A stretch of 64,000 nt of DNA from Kalaharituber pfeilii (GCA_015179045.1 WHUZ01000023.1:434001-498000); one strand, 5' to 3'. Shown: positions 1 to 11,800, counted from the stretch's first letter. Numbers and translations are program-made. The notes: a model not told the origin generated them from the sequence alone.

Positions 1-2
1 GC

Positions 3-1975
3 GCAGCCAGAAATGGCCATGAGGCAGTAGTCCGCTTGTTGCTTGAGCGGGCTGATGTAGATGTCAACGCAGGAGCATACGGCAAAACACCATTGCGCTG
101 CGCAGCCAGAAATGGCCATGAGGCAGTAGTCCGCTTGTTGCTTGAGCGGGCCGATGTAGATGTCAACATTGCAGAAGCATACGGCGGAACACCATTGTGC
201 TGCGCAGCCAGAAATGGCCATGAGGCAGTAGTCCGCTTATTGCTTGAACGAGCCAATGTGGATGTCAACGCAGGAGGATACGGCGGAACACCATTGACCT
301 GCGCAGCTGAAAATGGCCATGAGGCAGTAGTCCGCTTGTTGCTTGAACGGGCTGATGTGGATATTAATGCAGGAAGACATGGCGAAACACCATTGTCCTG
401 GGCAGCTAGAAATGGCCATGAGGCAGTAGTCCGCTTGTTGCTTGAACGGGCTGATGTGGATATCAATGCAGGAGAATACGGCGGAACACCATTGTCCTGC
501 GCAGCTGGAAATGGCCATGAGGCAGTAGTCCGCTTGTTGCTTGAACGGGCTGATGTGGATATCAATGCAGGAGAATACGGCGGAACACCATTGACCTGGG
601 CAGCTGAAAATGGCCATGAGGCAGTAGTCCGCTTGTTGCTTGAACGGGCTGATGTGGATATCAATGCAGGAGAATACGGCGGAACACCATTGACCTGCGC
701 AGCTGAAAATGGCCATGAGGCAGTAGTCCGCTTATTGCTTGAACGCGCTGATGTGGATATCAATGCAGGAGAATACGGCGGAACACCATTGACCTGGGCA
801 GCTGAAAATGGCCATGAGGCAGTAGTCCGCTTGTTGCTTGAACGCGCTGATGTGGATATCAATGCAGGAGAATACGGCGGAACACCATTGACCTGCGCAG
901 CTGAAAATGGCCATGAGGCAGTAGTCCGCTTATTGCTTGAACGCGCTGATGTGGATATCAATGCAGGAGAATACGGCGGAACACCATTGTCCTGGGCAGC
1001 TAAAAATGGCCATGAGGCAGTAGTCCGCTTGTTGCTTGAACGAGCCAATGTGGATGTCAACGCAGGAGGATACGGCGGAACACCATTGACCTGCGCAGCT
1101 GAAAACGGCCATGAGGCAGTAGTCCGCTTGTTGCTTGAACGGGCTGATGTGGATATCAATGCAGGAGGATACGGCGGAACACCATTGTCCTGGGCAGCTA
1201 AAAATGGCCATGAGGCAGTAGTCCGCTTGTTGCTTGAACGAGCCAATGTGGATGTCAACGCAGGAGGATACGGCGGAACACCATTGACCTGCGCAGCTGA
1301 AAACGGCCATGAGGCAGTAGTCCGCTTGTTGCTTGAACGGGCTGATGTGGATATCAATGCAGGAAGACATGGCGAAACACCATTGTCCTGGGCAGCTGAA
1401 AATGGCCATGAGGCAGTAGTCCGCTTGTTGCTTGAACGCGCTGATGTGGATATCAATGCAGGAGGATACGGCGGAACACCATTGTCCTGGGCAGCTAAAA
1501 ATGGCCATGAGGCAGTAGTCCGCTTGTTGCTTGAACGAGCCAATGTGGATGTCAACGCAGGAGGATACGGCGGAACACCATTGACCTGCGCAGCCAGAAA
1601 TGGCCATGAGGCAGTAGTCCGCTTGTTGCTTGAACGGGCTGATGTGGATGTCAACGCAGGAGGATACGGCGGAACACCATTGTCCTGGGCAGCCAGAAAT
1701 GGCCATGAGGCAGTAGTCCGCTTGTTGCTTGAACGGGCTGATGTGGATATCAATGCAGGAGAATACGGCGGAACACCATTGACCTGCGCAGCTGAAAATG
1801 GCCATGAGGCAGTAGTCCGCTTATTGCTTGAACAAGCCAATGTGGATGTCAACGCAGGAGGATACGGCGGAACATTATTGTCCTGGGCAGTCAGAAATGG
1901 CCATGAGGCAGTAGTCCGCTTGTTTCTTGAGCGAGCTGATGTGGATGTCAACGTGGCAGGAAAATACGGCCAAAC
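3..1975 (+). repeat. Near-identical 99-bp ankyrin-coding tandem array
   Basis: About nineteen 99-bp units (one of 102 bp) differ at only a few codons. Variation is concentrated in the turn (AGEYGG, AGGYGG, AGRHGE), in ADVDIN versus ANVDVN, and in the residues after TPL (TC, TW, SC, SW). Units alternate in pairs: TW/TC pairs near 590-890, and SWAAK followed by an ANVDVN unit three times near 960-1600. This points to duplication of two-unit blocks. The minus strand also stays open over long stretches because the period is a multiple of three; those frames are shadows. Confidence 0.9.
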
Positions 1976-2576
1976 ACCATTGTCCTCGGCAGCTTCAGAT
2001 GGCCAAGAGGCTATCGTCTACTTATTGCTTGAGCGACGCGATGTCGATATCAATATGCAAGACGAAAATGGCATGACACCACTGTCTCTAGCAGTTGACA
2101 AGAAGCATGATGCTGTAGTCAGCCTATTGCTCCGGCGACCAGATCTTGACATTAATATACCGGATAGATTCGGCAAAACACCTCTCTCTAGAGCGATTGA
2201 CAGCCAATACCCGTCAATAGTTAGGTTGCTCCGTGATCGAGGTGCACAGTCAAACCCCTCACCGACCACACCCCTTGACCAGAAGCGGAAACTGAGCGCA
2301 ACTGCGGTGACTGAACGGTCAGAACGCTTGTCCTTGAAGCAAGCTGCGATGGATGTCTCTGTAGCGATTAACTACCTCAAAATCTCACAAATTTTTGCAG
2401 CTTCTGATGGTAATGCGGTTGCCATCCACTTGTCAGATATTATAAACACTGAAGAGGTCATGCACGATGTAACGGACGAGATCCAACCTTCGTCACAATC
2501 TACGGACCATGGGGGGGGCGTTCAGCTGACACGATGGCTAACCACGGATGAAAAAAAGGATTTGCAAAGGAAAAAG
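3..2576 (+). CDS. Ankyrin-repeat protein, 5' end outside window
   Basis: The frame is open from base 3 with no ATG at its left, so the gene begins upstream of the window. It encodes about 19 almost identical 33-residue ankyrin repeats (core NGHEAVVRLLLERADVD followed by a GGTPL turn), then three diverged repeats (DGQEAIVYLL, KKHDAVVSLL, SQYPSIVRLL) and a polar tail. Ankyrin repeats bind proteins; arrays of this kind usually form the C-terminal recognition part of fungal STAND/NLR proteins, so an upstream NACHT domain is possible but not seen. The frame itself stops at 2580-2582, but a good GT-AG intron (2577-2637, phase 0) would remove that stop and join it to the frame at 2638. Protein binding by the repeats is family knowledge; membership of an NLR is inference. 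Confidence 0.85.
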
Positions 2577-2637
2577 GTATAGAAATGGACAATGATATGA
2601 AACTTGTTGTGACACTGACCGAGCATACATTCTATAG

Positions 2638-4734
2638 GGTGCCAGTCATCTACATCAGTTTTACACTACTCTCCAAATTGATTGGGATATTTCGTCGTTA
2701 GTCGAACTTTTTCGCGAAATGCCAAGTATTCTCGTTGTAGTAAGTAAGCCGAATGACTTTCTTCAGGCTCTCAGTTGTCAAAGCCATGTTCATAGAACAT
2801 GGGGTACGGTTGGAGATGCAGTTCTTCAGTTCCTTCAAGAGGCCTATGAGCGAATATCTGAGGTGGCAAAGATTCAGAAGTGGTCCCATGAGAGTGTCGT
2901 TGCCAGAGAGGTTTCTATTCAAAAGAATGATTTGACTGTTGCAGGTCAACTTCGTTTGAAAACTGGTGGTCAGACAACTCTCCATATTTCTGGGAGAACT
3001 TATGACTTGGTAACCAAGGCAGTGAACTGTCTTACCTGGATACTAATAGCTCTTCTACCGCTTCCAATTACTCACAGTGGAAAACTCACATACGTGTATC
3101 TAATGGTGGATTCACCAACAAAAGCCCAAATTTACTCCTACGAGGAACGCGAACCGGCAGGTCAGAGCATTCCGATACTAACCCGCAGAACGACCACTGT
3201 GAGCACCCTAACCCAGGATTCATGCTGCTGGACCAGCCTTTTCGACTCTCTGGTGATTAGTCCTAATACGGTCGATATTTTTGCTAATAGCGGCATGCAT
3301 GATCCTAAAAGATTTGCTACACGGCCTGGGCTTCTGGTGGATTTCGAAATTCTTCTAGTACTAGCGGCTGTGACACATCAGGTGGAATATGAGGGTGGTA
3401 TAGTATTTATCGGCTTTGAAACTGCCTTGATTCCTATGCAGGCTGTCGCTGATCAACCTGCCGATGTAACTCGCTGGCATTTTATCCACACCAACATTCC
3501 GGGTACACAAATCGACTACCGCCTTCTTGATGACGTCTCTTCACGATTGAAGGTAGCGGATGCAGAAGCTCTATACAACACCAAAGCTTGGGTTGGGTGG
3601 ACCGAGTATGCAACAATGCTACTGGGCTCAGAAAAAATCACAGTTGACCATGTCACTCTCAGTGGCTTACCTCCAGTTAAAACCCAACTCCAAGGAGTGA
3701 GGGCTAAGCAATGGCTGAAATCCATCCCTATTACCGTACATATGGGCGTGCCATCGTTAATTTACATCAGCTTCGGATCTCGCCATAACCCTACAGGGGC
3801 ACAACGTCCTTGCCGCGTAGCGTTCAATGTTTCATCATGCCTTCCTGGGATCCTGAATCAAGCCTCAACAATGCATTTTATTGTCTGTGACGTCTTAAGT
3901 GGCCATTCCTGGTTGGTTCCAGCATTAAACTTTCTCATTTTCGCAGTTACATGCTACCTTCGTGGCCATGGTTATGACGGACCATACCCTTCTTACAGCT
4001 CCAGCCTGGAAACAGCAGAGGAAGTTGAAGCATGCATTGAAGAGATCCTGCATTCTCCGACCACTAGCTTTAAAAAACGTGGCAGGCTTGAGATGACATT
4101 GGAGAATATTGTTCAGGAAATTTGGCAAAGAACAGCAGCTGCGAACGCCTTATTCGTCCAAGGTACTGAAAAGTCTGAATTAATTAAAAATGTACTTGTT
4201 GGCATTGAACTCTATAACATCGTCTTTGATGGAAATTTTGCGCTGAAGGAGGTGCAATGCGAATATTTCCCGTCCACCAATGCCTGGAGATTGCTCAACC
4301 GGGAATTCTTGTTGGTTGTCTGTAAAGGAATTGGTGATGTGATACTACCGAAAGAGATGGGTTGCTTATGTCCATATCAGTCTAGAGATTATCGAGGAAT
4401 CTTAACTTGCATGATCAGAGATATGCAGCGTGCAAGTAAAAGGACTCCTGAAGAATGGGTCAGATATACTAGTAACGATATGAGACCAATAAGCGAAGTG
4501 GTTGGATGGCAAATTACCGGTGCACCATTTGCACCATGCTCATCACAAACACCTGGGCTGCAGAACGAGACGAACTTGGACGGGGGCTGCTGGAGTAGTT
4601 CACGGCTACAGCAAATGAGAGAGAACAAAGGTGTTGTGCAGATAATGCAGGCGACCACTCCCAATCAGATTCCTTCTCAAGGCGCGGTGAGGTTTGGGTT
4701 ACCTTTTAGAAGGGTTAATAATTGCGGTAGATGA
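2638..4734 (+). CDS. Unrecognised ~700-residue C-terminal region or separate protein
   Basis: An open frame of 699 codons ends at TAG 4732-4734. The first ATG is at 2719, but the frame is open back to a plausible 3' splice site at 2636-2637. Splicing 2577-2637 keeps phase 0 and fuses it to the ankyrin gene. I therefore favour one protein of at least 1,556 residues; a separate 671-residue protein from ATG 2719 is the alternative. I recognise no domain. Visible are two hydrophobic stretches (near LTWILIALLPL and LVPALNFLIFAVTCYL), a charged helix-like stretch (TAEEVEACIEEIL), and a Cys-rich end. The codons look protein-like throughout with no internal stop. No function is proposed. Confidence 0.6.
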   Translation, partial: GASHLHQFYTTLQIDWDISSLVELFREMPSILVVVSKPNDFLQALSCQSHVHRTWGTVGDAVLQFLQEAYERISEVAKIQKWSHESVVAREVSIQKNDLTVAGQLRLKTGGQTTLHISGRTYDLVTKAVNCLTWILIALLPLPITHSGKLTYVYLMVDSPTKAQIYSYEEREPAGQSIPILTRRTTTVSTLTQDSCCWTSLFDSLVISPNTVDIFANSGMHDPKRFATRPGLLVDFEILLVLAAVTHQVEYEGGIVFIGFETALIPMQAVADQPADVTRWHFIHTNIPGTQIDYRLLDDVSSRLKVADAEALYNTKAWVGWTEYATMLLGSEKITVDHVTLSGLPPVKTQLQGVRAKQWLKSIPITVHMGVPSLIYISFGSRHNPTGAQRPCRVAFNVSSCLPGILNQASTMHFIVCDVLSGHSWLVPALNFLIFAVTCYLRGHGYDGPYPSYSSSLETAEEVEACIEEILHSPTTSFKKRGRLEMTLENIVQEIWQRTAAANALFVQGTEKSELIKNVLVGIELYNIVFDGNFALKEVQCEYFPSTNAWRLLNREFLLVVCKGIGDVILPKEMGCLCPYQSRDYRGILTCMIRDMQRASKRTPEEWVRYTSNDMRPISEVVGWQITGAPFAPCSSQTPGLQNETNLDGGCWSSSRLQQMRENKGVVQIMQATTPNQIPSQGAVRFGLPFRRVNNCGR

Positions 4735-5964
4735 TATCTGGTGCAGGTAAGCGTTTCTCAGCTCACCGTACCTCAACTGGTAGGTATAACGCCCCTGCAC
4801 AACCATACTCAACTACCGGATCTGTTTACCGTTTACTGCGGGACTCGCTGGTGGAGCTGCTTGAGTGGACGGAATTGACTGCGAGACACGGCGAGGATGG
4901 CGCACATGTGAGGTTCTTTCGATCTTTCACTTTGATATTTCTCTTTGTTTTCGCTCGTAGACTCAGAGTTGAGCAGTCTCAGTGTGGATACTGCAGCTTT
5001 CTTTGATATTTTCCTGGCTCTATATTTACAAAATATGTTCCATGTATTAATATGACTGTCATATTGAGATATTTAATCGCAAAGTTTGAAGTTCCTCGGA
5101 GGGTTAAATTATGCTGAGAAACATGACGCATTTATTATGCTTATTACACGGCATGATGTTACCACCTGCTTAAAGGTAAGGTTATTTACGAGAGGAGTGT
5201 GAAAGAAGAGAAGAGAGTTTAGTCAAAGAAAATATTGTACTTTCGGCATGTAGCCTTTCAATCTACAAGAATTCATCCTTATCTAAATTTAATTCAGCTT
5301 CTTTTACGCTTCCACTCTTCCCAGCAACCGGCCGTTTTTGATCCTGCATATATGAAGTGGACAACTTGATAGTTTCTCCTTGGCGACTATTCATAACAAC
5401 AGTTTCTCCGTAGCCCTTCGACGAGTATTAATATTAAAAAGACAAATCAAAGAAAAGTAGGAACAGTCTTATGACTGACATGTAACTACACATAGAAACT
5501 TAGATTCGCTCCGGCCTGCCAGTACCAATGAACATTGTTTGTTCGCGAATAGGCGTCAAGACCACCTCAGCGTGATTACCACCAGCGTATGAGTATAGGC
5601 TAACCTACTAGTATTGGGCGTAATTGATAAGCCAGCTAGTGTATAATGGTACCAGTATTCACCTTTCTTAATTCAATGATATGCAGAGGAAGTACTCGGG
5701 GGTAGGGGAAAATACTCAGAAGCAGTATGCATGCATGAATGTACGCCACTCGACAGGGGGTCAAAAGTGAAGTAGGTATGACTTTTTGTCGAAAAGTCTT
5801 CAGAACTTTTGTATGAGATTTACACACAAAAATACGACACACGTATTTTTTCTCTGCATACAAATTAATAGAGTGTTGCATATTTCCATTTGACTACCAT
5901 AACAGCAAAGCCAATCTGGCAAACATCTAACTACAGTAATGACAGAACTCTTTCTTCTATCAGT
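4735..5964. other. Intergenic, no gene recognised
   Basis: This stretch follows the stop of the preceding gene. It holds only short frames with no recognisable domain. A possible small continuation at 4731-5006 (containing LVELLEWTELTARHGEDG) looks coding-like for about 25 residues but has no convincing splice context. The right end is the insertion site of the LINE. Confidence 0.5.
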
Positions 5965-5972
5965 GTATCCCA

Positions 5973-5975
<3 letters not shown>

Positions 5976-6006
<31 letters not shown>

Positions 6007-7105
6007 CACATAACCCCGCTTGTAGCACTTGGCCATGGCAAGGTCCCTGGGCAAGCCGAGACAGGCTAAACTAACTCTCTACGTACATGGCCCCCACGCG
6101 CTGTCGCCCCCGCTCTCCTAGCTTCTAGAACTCGACCCCAGCGAAGAAATTCTCCAAAACATCATACTCCTCCCCATTCTCCGCCTTTCTCTTCCAATTC
6201 TTTTCCATGTCGCCCCACCTCTCAAAGCCTTCTGGACGGTTCTTCTGGTTTCTGCATCGGAAAGCGAGGTGCTCCCCGGTTTGCACCTCCCCGCACCTGC
6301 ACTTATCCGACTCAGCCGCCCCTATCCTCTTCAACCACACCGCACACCTCCCTCTCTCCAGGCGCAAGGCAGTGAAATTGGATACTGCTATCCTATTCCA
6401 CTCCATGACCTTTCCTCCTCCAAAGCCGTCCACTTCTCTCTTCTCCTTCCTCCACGCCTTCACCCTCTGGCGCACCCCACTTCCGGTGGCCACCTCCTTC
6501 CCCTGCATCACCGTCCCCTTCTTCGCCCACTCATCCGCCTTCTCATTTCCTGCGATTCCGATGTGAGCCTTGACCCACATCAGCTTCGCATCCCCTCCCT
6601 TCTTCTTCCTCCTCGCTACGGCATCCACCACTCTCCTCACATCCTCGGTTTTCCCCTTTCCCTCCCTGCCTGCCTTCTGGATCGCCATGACGGCAGCCTC
6701 AGAATCTAAACAGATCAGTACAGGGACCTCCTCCTCCACACTCTCCAGCGCCTTTCTCACTCCCCTCACCTCCCCATCGAACACCGTCGCCGTTCTCCCC
6801 ACCACCTCCGCCACGGCTGCCGACCTCCCCCACACCCCTGCTCCCACCTTGCTGTCCTCGATCTTGCTGCCGTCGGAGAAAAGGACTGCCCTTTTTCTTC
6901 CGGCTTCCCCGATCGCGGCTTCCCACTCCCCCCTCGTCTCCACTTCTCCTTTCCGCCTCTCCACCACTTCCACCTCCACCTTCTCACACTCCCCTCCCCA
7001 CGAGATCTCCTCCCCCTCCTCCGAGAACCTCGCCCACTGACCTTGCCAGCGGTCCAGCACTGCTTCATACCCCTCATTCTCGACCACCGCCCACTGCACC
7101 CCCAG
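5976..7105 (-). mobile_element. 5'-truncated LINE (Tad1/I-type) with target-site duplication
   Basis: The element lies in reverse orientation. It has a 31-base poly(T) (the poly(A) tail) at 5976-6006, a short 3' UTR to about 6124, and a reading frame with an RNase H domain. It is flanked by the direct repeat GTATCCCACTCTT at 5965-5977 and 7106-7118, which is the target-site duplication. The 5' end is cut where the reverse transcriptase part would lie. The 3' UTR end (CACATAACCCCGCTTGTAGC next to the poly(T)) is the same as in the small family A retroposons elsewhere in the window. Confidence 0.9.
6125..7105 (-). CDS. LINE ORF2 fragment: RNase H domain and C-terminal zinc knuckle
   Basis: About 327 residues, minus strand, with no native start because the element is 5'-truncated. 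The RNase H1 fold is clear: FSDGSK (first Asp), DGEVRGVRKALE (Glu), CLDSEAAV (second Asp) and VKAHIGIAGNEKADEWAK (His and last Asp). It is followed by a Cys/His cluster, CRCGEVQTGEHLAFRC, typical of the C-terminus of I/Tad1-group LINEs. RNase H would degrade the RNA strand of the RNA/DNA hybrid during retrotransposition. The frame is intact, so the copy is recent, but without reverse transcriptase and endonuclease it cannot act alone. Confidence 0.88.
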   Translation of the reverse strand: MGVQWAVVENEGYEAVLDRWQGQWARFSEEGEEISWGGECEKVEVEVVERRKGEVETRGEWEAAIGEAGRKRAVLFSDGSKIEDSKVGAGVWGRSAAVAEVVGRTATVFDGEVRGVRKALESVEEEVPVLICLDSEAAVMAIQKAGREGKGKTEDVRRVVDAVARRKKKGGDAKLMWVKAHIGIAGNEKADEWAKKGTVMQGKEVATGSGVRQRVKAWRKEKREVDGFGGGKVMEWNRIAVSNFTALRLERGRCAVWLKRIGAAESDKCRCGEVQTGEHLAFRCRNQKNRPEGFERWGDMEKNWKRKAENGEEYDVLENFFAGVEF

Positions 7106-7399
7106 GTATCCCACTCTTCTTGAAGCTTTTCAACTTCATTTGTGCATTCATCACGTAAAAGTAACAATTTAGGCACACTCGATGCAAGTAGTTTCTCGAT
7201 TGTGCAGTTCATGCCCAAAATCTTTGCGTGTCGAGCTCGGAATTTCATTTTGCTGTTGTATGAGACTTCAACGGGGGTGGTTGGTTGAAAACAAACGTTA
7301 AGTGTGTTGCTATGTGATGGGTAGGAAATGCCTGTAGAGTGCTAAGTACAAACAAGTGGACTCTATCCTAACAACTACCCCTCTGAAGACTTACCCTTA

Positions 7400-8180
7400 A
7401 TACCGAGTATAGCATTCTACCTCCCCGCCACCCCCCCTTGCATCGGTAGCACACACTAATCACTCTATGGCTATCCTCAACTATAGCCTTTCGCACTCCC
7501 AAGTGATTATACAAGAAGGGTAGCTAACTTAAATAGTCATAGGATAAGGTTGATGTGGGTTTCTCTGGCCTCAAAGCAGTCGCTGAAATACCCGAAAGTG
7601 TCAGCAGTGACAAAAGTAATATCGTACTGTGCACATAATATACCCTCCTACAATCAATATACTACTCTATAAAGCAGCATTTCCATACTCAATATAATCA
7701 ATAGTGTTTTGTATAGCAAATACGCACTAGAGTAGTTGGTATATATTCGCTCGTTCAGAAAGTATTGGAACGGCTGACTAGCGCATACTGAACGAGCGAG
7801 TAATGAACCAATTCATTAACTAAACTACTACATTTTATCAGCAAGCACAAATTTATACCAAGTGCTACCACCTGGATACCAGGGCACTATTACTCACAAT
7901 GAGTGTCCTACACATGCTAAATGCTCTGATATCCTGGTATTGTAAGCATTCTGAGCGTCCCTATAATTCTCAGTATCATAGGAATCATGGGTATTCATGA
8001 CCTCCTTACATAATTCTTTCCAACGCACTGCTCTATTACTATTGCTAGATACTGAACATCCTAATAGAGGTTCTCCTAGCTACCCATTATAACGTATATG
8101 AGGCTATTATAGGACATTGAGCATTCGGACGCAATCCTACTTACTATATTGCCATAAGGAATACTTAATCTTTATGTATG
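7400..8180 (+). mobile_element. Left half of a long-inverted-repeat element (copy 1)
   Basis: Bases ~7400-7740 match, with divergence, the left terminal repeat of the element at 20.4 kb and the reverse complement of the terminal repeats at 21.2-21.6 and 50.1-50.5 kb. Bases ~7800-8165 match the internal part at 48.78-49.14 kb. No right terminal repeat is seen, so this copy is truncated. It has no coding capacity and is probably a non-autonomous DNA transposon relic. Ends are approximate. Confidence 0.6.
7746..7800. mobile_element. 55-bp TA-flanked palindromic insertion
   Basis: The ends form an inverted repeat (TCGCTCGTTCAG and its complement) and the insertion is flanked by TA on both sides. 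The homologous site near 20870 lacks the insertion. TA duplication suggests a Tc1/mariner-type miniature element. It is nested in the long-inverted-repeat relic. Confidence 0.65.
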
Positions 8181-8612
8181 GATAATCTTCAAGGCCGGAA
8201 GTCAGTGTTCTTGCAGCACTTCCACATATGTACTTGTGTGAATCGTTTAGACTTCAAACTCATAATTAGAGAAGCCTCAAAGGTCGTGCAACAGTGCAAG
8301 ATACTCACTTCCATTTTCCCGTCCCTCATAAAAGATCGGCCGTTTTTATCAATATTGTACCCCTGGAACGATACGACCAAACACGATGTACAGTGCGCAT
8401 GCGCGTATACTCGCGGATAAGCTTTTGGATTTTTCTAGTAGCTAGTTTCATGAGAATTGGTACTCGCCTCTAGAGTTACTCTGTGGATTGGAGGACATAA
8501 AGGGGATATACATTTCGGTGAAGGGGTCGTGGAGAAAACCGATGTCGAAGAATCAGGTTACCTACACTTGCAGAGTTTATCTGTATAGGTTTTGTATGAT
8601 ATTTAATTCATC

Positions 8613-8665
8613 CTGTTCTCGTGCCCAGACTATTATTTTCGGCCTTCGCGGCCGTACGAGAACAG
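8613..8665. mobile_element. 53-bp TIR element with 7-bp target duplication
   Basis: It has perfect 10-bp terminal inverted repeats (CTGTTCTCGT and its complement) around a 33-bp core, flanked by ATTCATC at 8606-8612 and 8666-8672. It is far too short to be autonomous. The class is uncertain; hAT-like elements make 8-bp duplications. Confidence 0.65.
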
Positions 8666-8742
8666 ATTCATCCTAGCAACCAGACCAATTGTACCTCTTT
8701 TTGAGAATGAGATTAACTCTTTTTTCTCCCACCCAAACACTC

Positions 8743-8872
8743 TTTTTTTTTTTTTTTTTTTTTTTAAATATCATTACTCGCATGCCGCCCTGTGGGCTAT
8801 GGCGAGGTAAAAAAAATAAAAATAAAATAAAATAAAATAAAAAAAAAAATTAAAAATTGAAAATATAAAAAT
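8743..8872 (-). mobile_element. Family B short retroposon, 130 bp
   Basis: Poly(T) at 8743-8765 is followed by the family B core (ATTACTCGCATGCCGCC to CTATGGCGAG) and then an A/T-rich 5' part. It is flanked by ACCCAAACACTC at 8731-8742 and 8873-8884. This is the longest copy in the window. Confidence 0.85.
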
Positions 8873-8884
8873 ACCCAAACACTC

Positions 8885-11800
8885 GGTACGAGAATACCAA
8901 AATAGGCAACCACACTACAAAATAGGGATCCACCAGCTCTGTCTGCAGAATTAACATCAAAATTGGCAAACTGCGGCTTAGTGAACTCCAATCGCTTGTC
9001 TTTCAAGTCGGGTATACACTTATATTATTATTATCCACGTTGCCCAGCTCCCAAGGCATTAGACGTAGGTGAAAGTGTTAGAACGCCCGTACACTCTCAA
9101 AGCTGTGAGAATGCAAACTGATATTTACTGCGATGTTTTAGTGCAGCTCTGCTCCGAGTTATAAACGGTGAAATTCGTTAATACTGCGTTCATGATTCAA
9201 GAGTTGTGCTAGGCTTGTATCATAAGGCACAATTTATACGAATCCTGGCTAATCTCCCACACACAGCAATTGCTTATCTGTAGTTCCATAATCTCAAACT
9301 CGCAAGCAAGCAAGCATGTCATTTTAACTACTGAAAATAGTCGGGTGTATGTATACACTTAAATTATCACCGCAACCGTAACAGTTCTAGACAGTGCGAA
9401 GGCAAAAGTCTTCAGGACTATGCCGTATATGGAAAAACGCTTTACCAAGCCTTGGAGTCACGAGCATGCATCCAAGAGGAACCCCCTTGAGAAAACACAA
9501 CAACCCAACCGAAAGTGCCCCTTTTTGAATTCTGAGACAGGATTTAGAATCTGTGATGCCCATTCATGTGGTCTATTATTTTTCTGCAATTCTTTAGCTT
9601 CTTTATTGATTTTTCAGGGATTTTTCGAACAGTACTAAAAAAGAGATGCAAGGAGGCTCTGCTCGGATGCATGTCTTGTTTTTCTTTATACTGCATAGTC
9701 CCGAAGACTCTGTATTTTATAATACTCAGACCGAAGTACAATAGCCTGGATAGATAAATGGCACTTCATTGAAAGAATCAATAATATATCCACAACTCCG
9801 GTTCGTTGCAAAAATTGCGCGTTTTACAGTCGGTGAAGCTCCATGCGCCACTGTACATTCAGTCATCTTATCTGACATATTCTGATTTCATACTCACCGC
9901 ATACGATGTGAGACGTTAACATTTCTGATCCCGCACAAGCATCCCACTCTGAGAACATCCTTACACACACGAAAATAAATTGAACAATACTATTGTATGT
10001 CTGACTTTATTTACTGTACCTCAGGAGAAATCCATTGTCGCACCAAATTCGGAATCTCGGCAGGGTACAGATTGATGTTGGTGTGAAGGACAATGACATT
10101 GTACCCTCAATACACCGGTAGATATAGCGTTGTATGGCATGAGACTAAGCGATTTAGAGAACATGTGAGATTATGTGAGAAAGTTCTTTAGTGATCCATT
10201 GTGACGTACTTACATTCGAAGGCAAGAGCCCCATCTAGTATCAGAGTCTGTAGGCGAAGTGGAAGGTGAAGCGACAGTATTCTTAACCGGATGTCCAGGA
10301 AACTGTTGTGCACCTTCGGTATCGATGCACGCAGGATTGTGAACGCTCTCATACCCAGTTGCTCTCCTACCCAACACGGACTCCGTAATAAATTATTTTG
10401 TTGCTACGTGGAAATAATTCCCAAGTTTAGTCAGTCTGGGAACGCGATACAAATGACAATCTTATTTCCGAAGAGGGCAAAGAAATTCAAAAAAGTCAGG
10501 AAATAATAGGACAAAGTTGTTCTCGTGCATGGGATGAGATTACGATACTCAAGTATCTAGTCTGGCTGCACAGAGACTACTTCAGTAAAAATGAAAGTTT
10601 TCGCAACTGACAAATATAATAATGAACCCTGCATTTGAGTATAACGTTACATAAGCTCTTTATGTTCGCTCAAACAAGCACGGTTACTGGTAGTAATTTC
10701 GATTGTTATATATTCTACGATTTGAGGGTATGCATGTGATCCCAATGAAGAATACGAAACTCAAATTGATCAATGAACAACGTGCGGAGTGGGAGGTTCA
10801 AGAATCCGCTTAGTTACAGGATAAAGACTACACGTGATGGCTTGTATCATGGATGCAGAAATAGCCTACTGATGCTTCAGTAAACTCCCCTATATCATAC
10901 ATAGATTCTGGAAAATAATTACGGTCAGTCATTCCTCAAATGCATGAACAAGCATGGGGGCTTAAATATATCCAGTTATCTTTCCAAATCATGTTCTAAG
11001 TGTAGAGCATATTAATCCTAGGTGAACATGAGTAATTCTACACTGGATGCTCATCAAGCCGCTGAGTCAAAGCTCTACAAGGTCCCAGCTGGGGCTGAAG
11101 CAAAGCGAGTACCAATTAGCTTTTCCATTGACCTTGGCAACAGAAATCTGCATCATGGATCTCCAGTGCACTGGCAAACCTAGTACAAATCACATACCCA
11201 ACGTAGCGTGTAGCCTATCTCGCACACATACGTGGCAGAAAGCCCGAGGTCAGCTATCAAGAGTTTTCCGCTTTCGTATCAGGTTATTCCCAGCTGAGAT
11301 TTAGATGGGTAAACCATGCACTATACCTATAGCATAGGGCCTTACTAGGATTGGTGACCTGGTACAAATCTGTGCCTAGACCCACGGCGAGGCCACGTGC
11401 ATCCTATGTAGCACAGTTGCGATGTCTTTTTCTATGATTGTGATTGCTATCATGTCCTCTAAAGTGGAGTTGAAATACCTGATTGGGCGAGCTGTAGCTA
11501 GTGACGTACAGTGCATGCTGCTACGTATACGTACATACTTCTATACATCTCAGGCAGTTGCATTGTCACTTAGGGTAGCGGCGGTCACCAACACTTAGTT
11601 CCTGCATCTTTCGTTCAGAGCACGAATTTTGCTTTTTCAGCACGCAATAGTTCCGCATATTACCTGTAAAGCTCTATAACTGACCCAATTCGAGAAAATA
11701 TTACTAACTCACGACTTACAAGCTGAGCTGGTTGATTCCTGAAATACAGTAAGAATCTAGCCTGATTTACCACTGCGTTCGCTTGCATGCAGATTCGCTA

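Noticed and set aside
237..1805. Long minus-strand open frames across the left ankyrin array
   Set aside because: They mirror the 99-bp period of the plus-strand gene; same peptide repeated without a real start or domain.
6207..7040. Plus-strand frames opposite the LINE RNase H ORF
   Set aside because: Antisense of a G/A-rich coding frame with clear catalytic motifs; no domain of their own.
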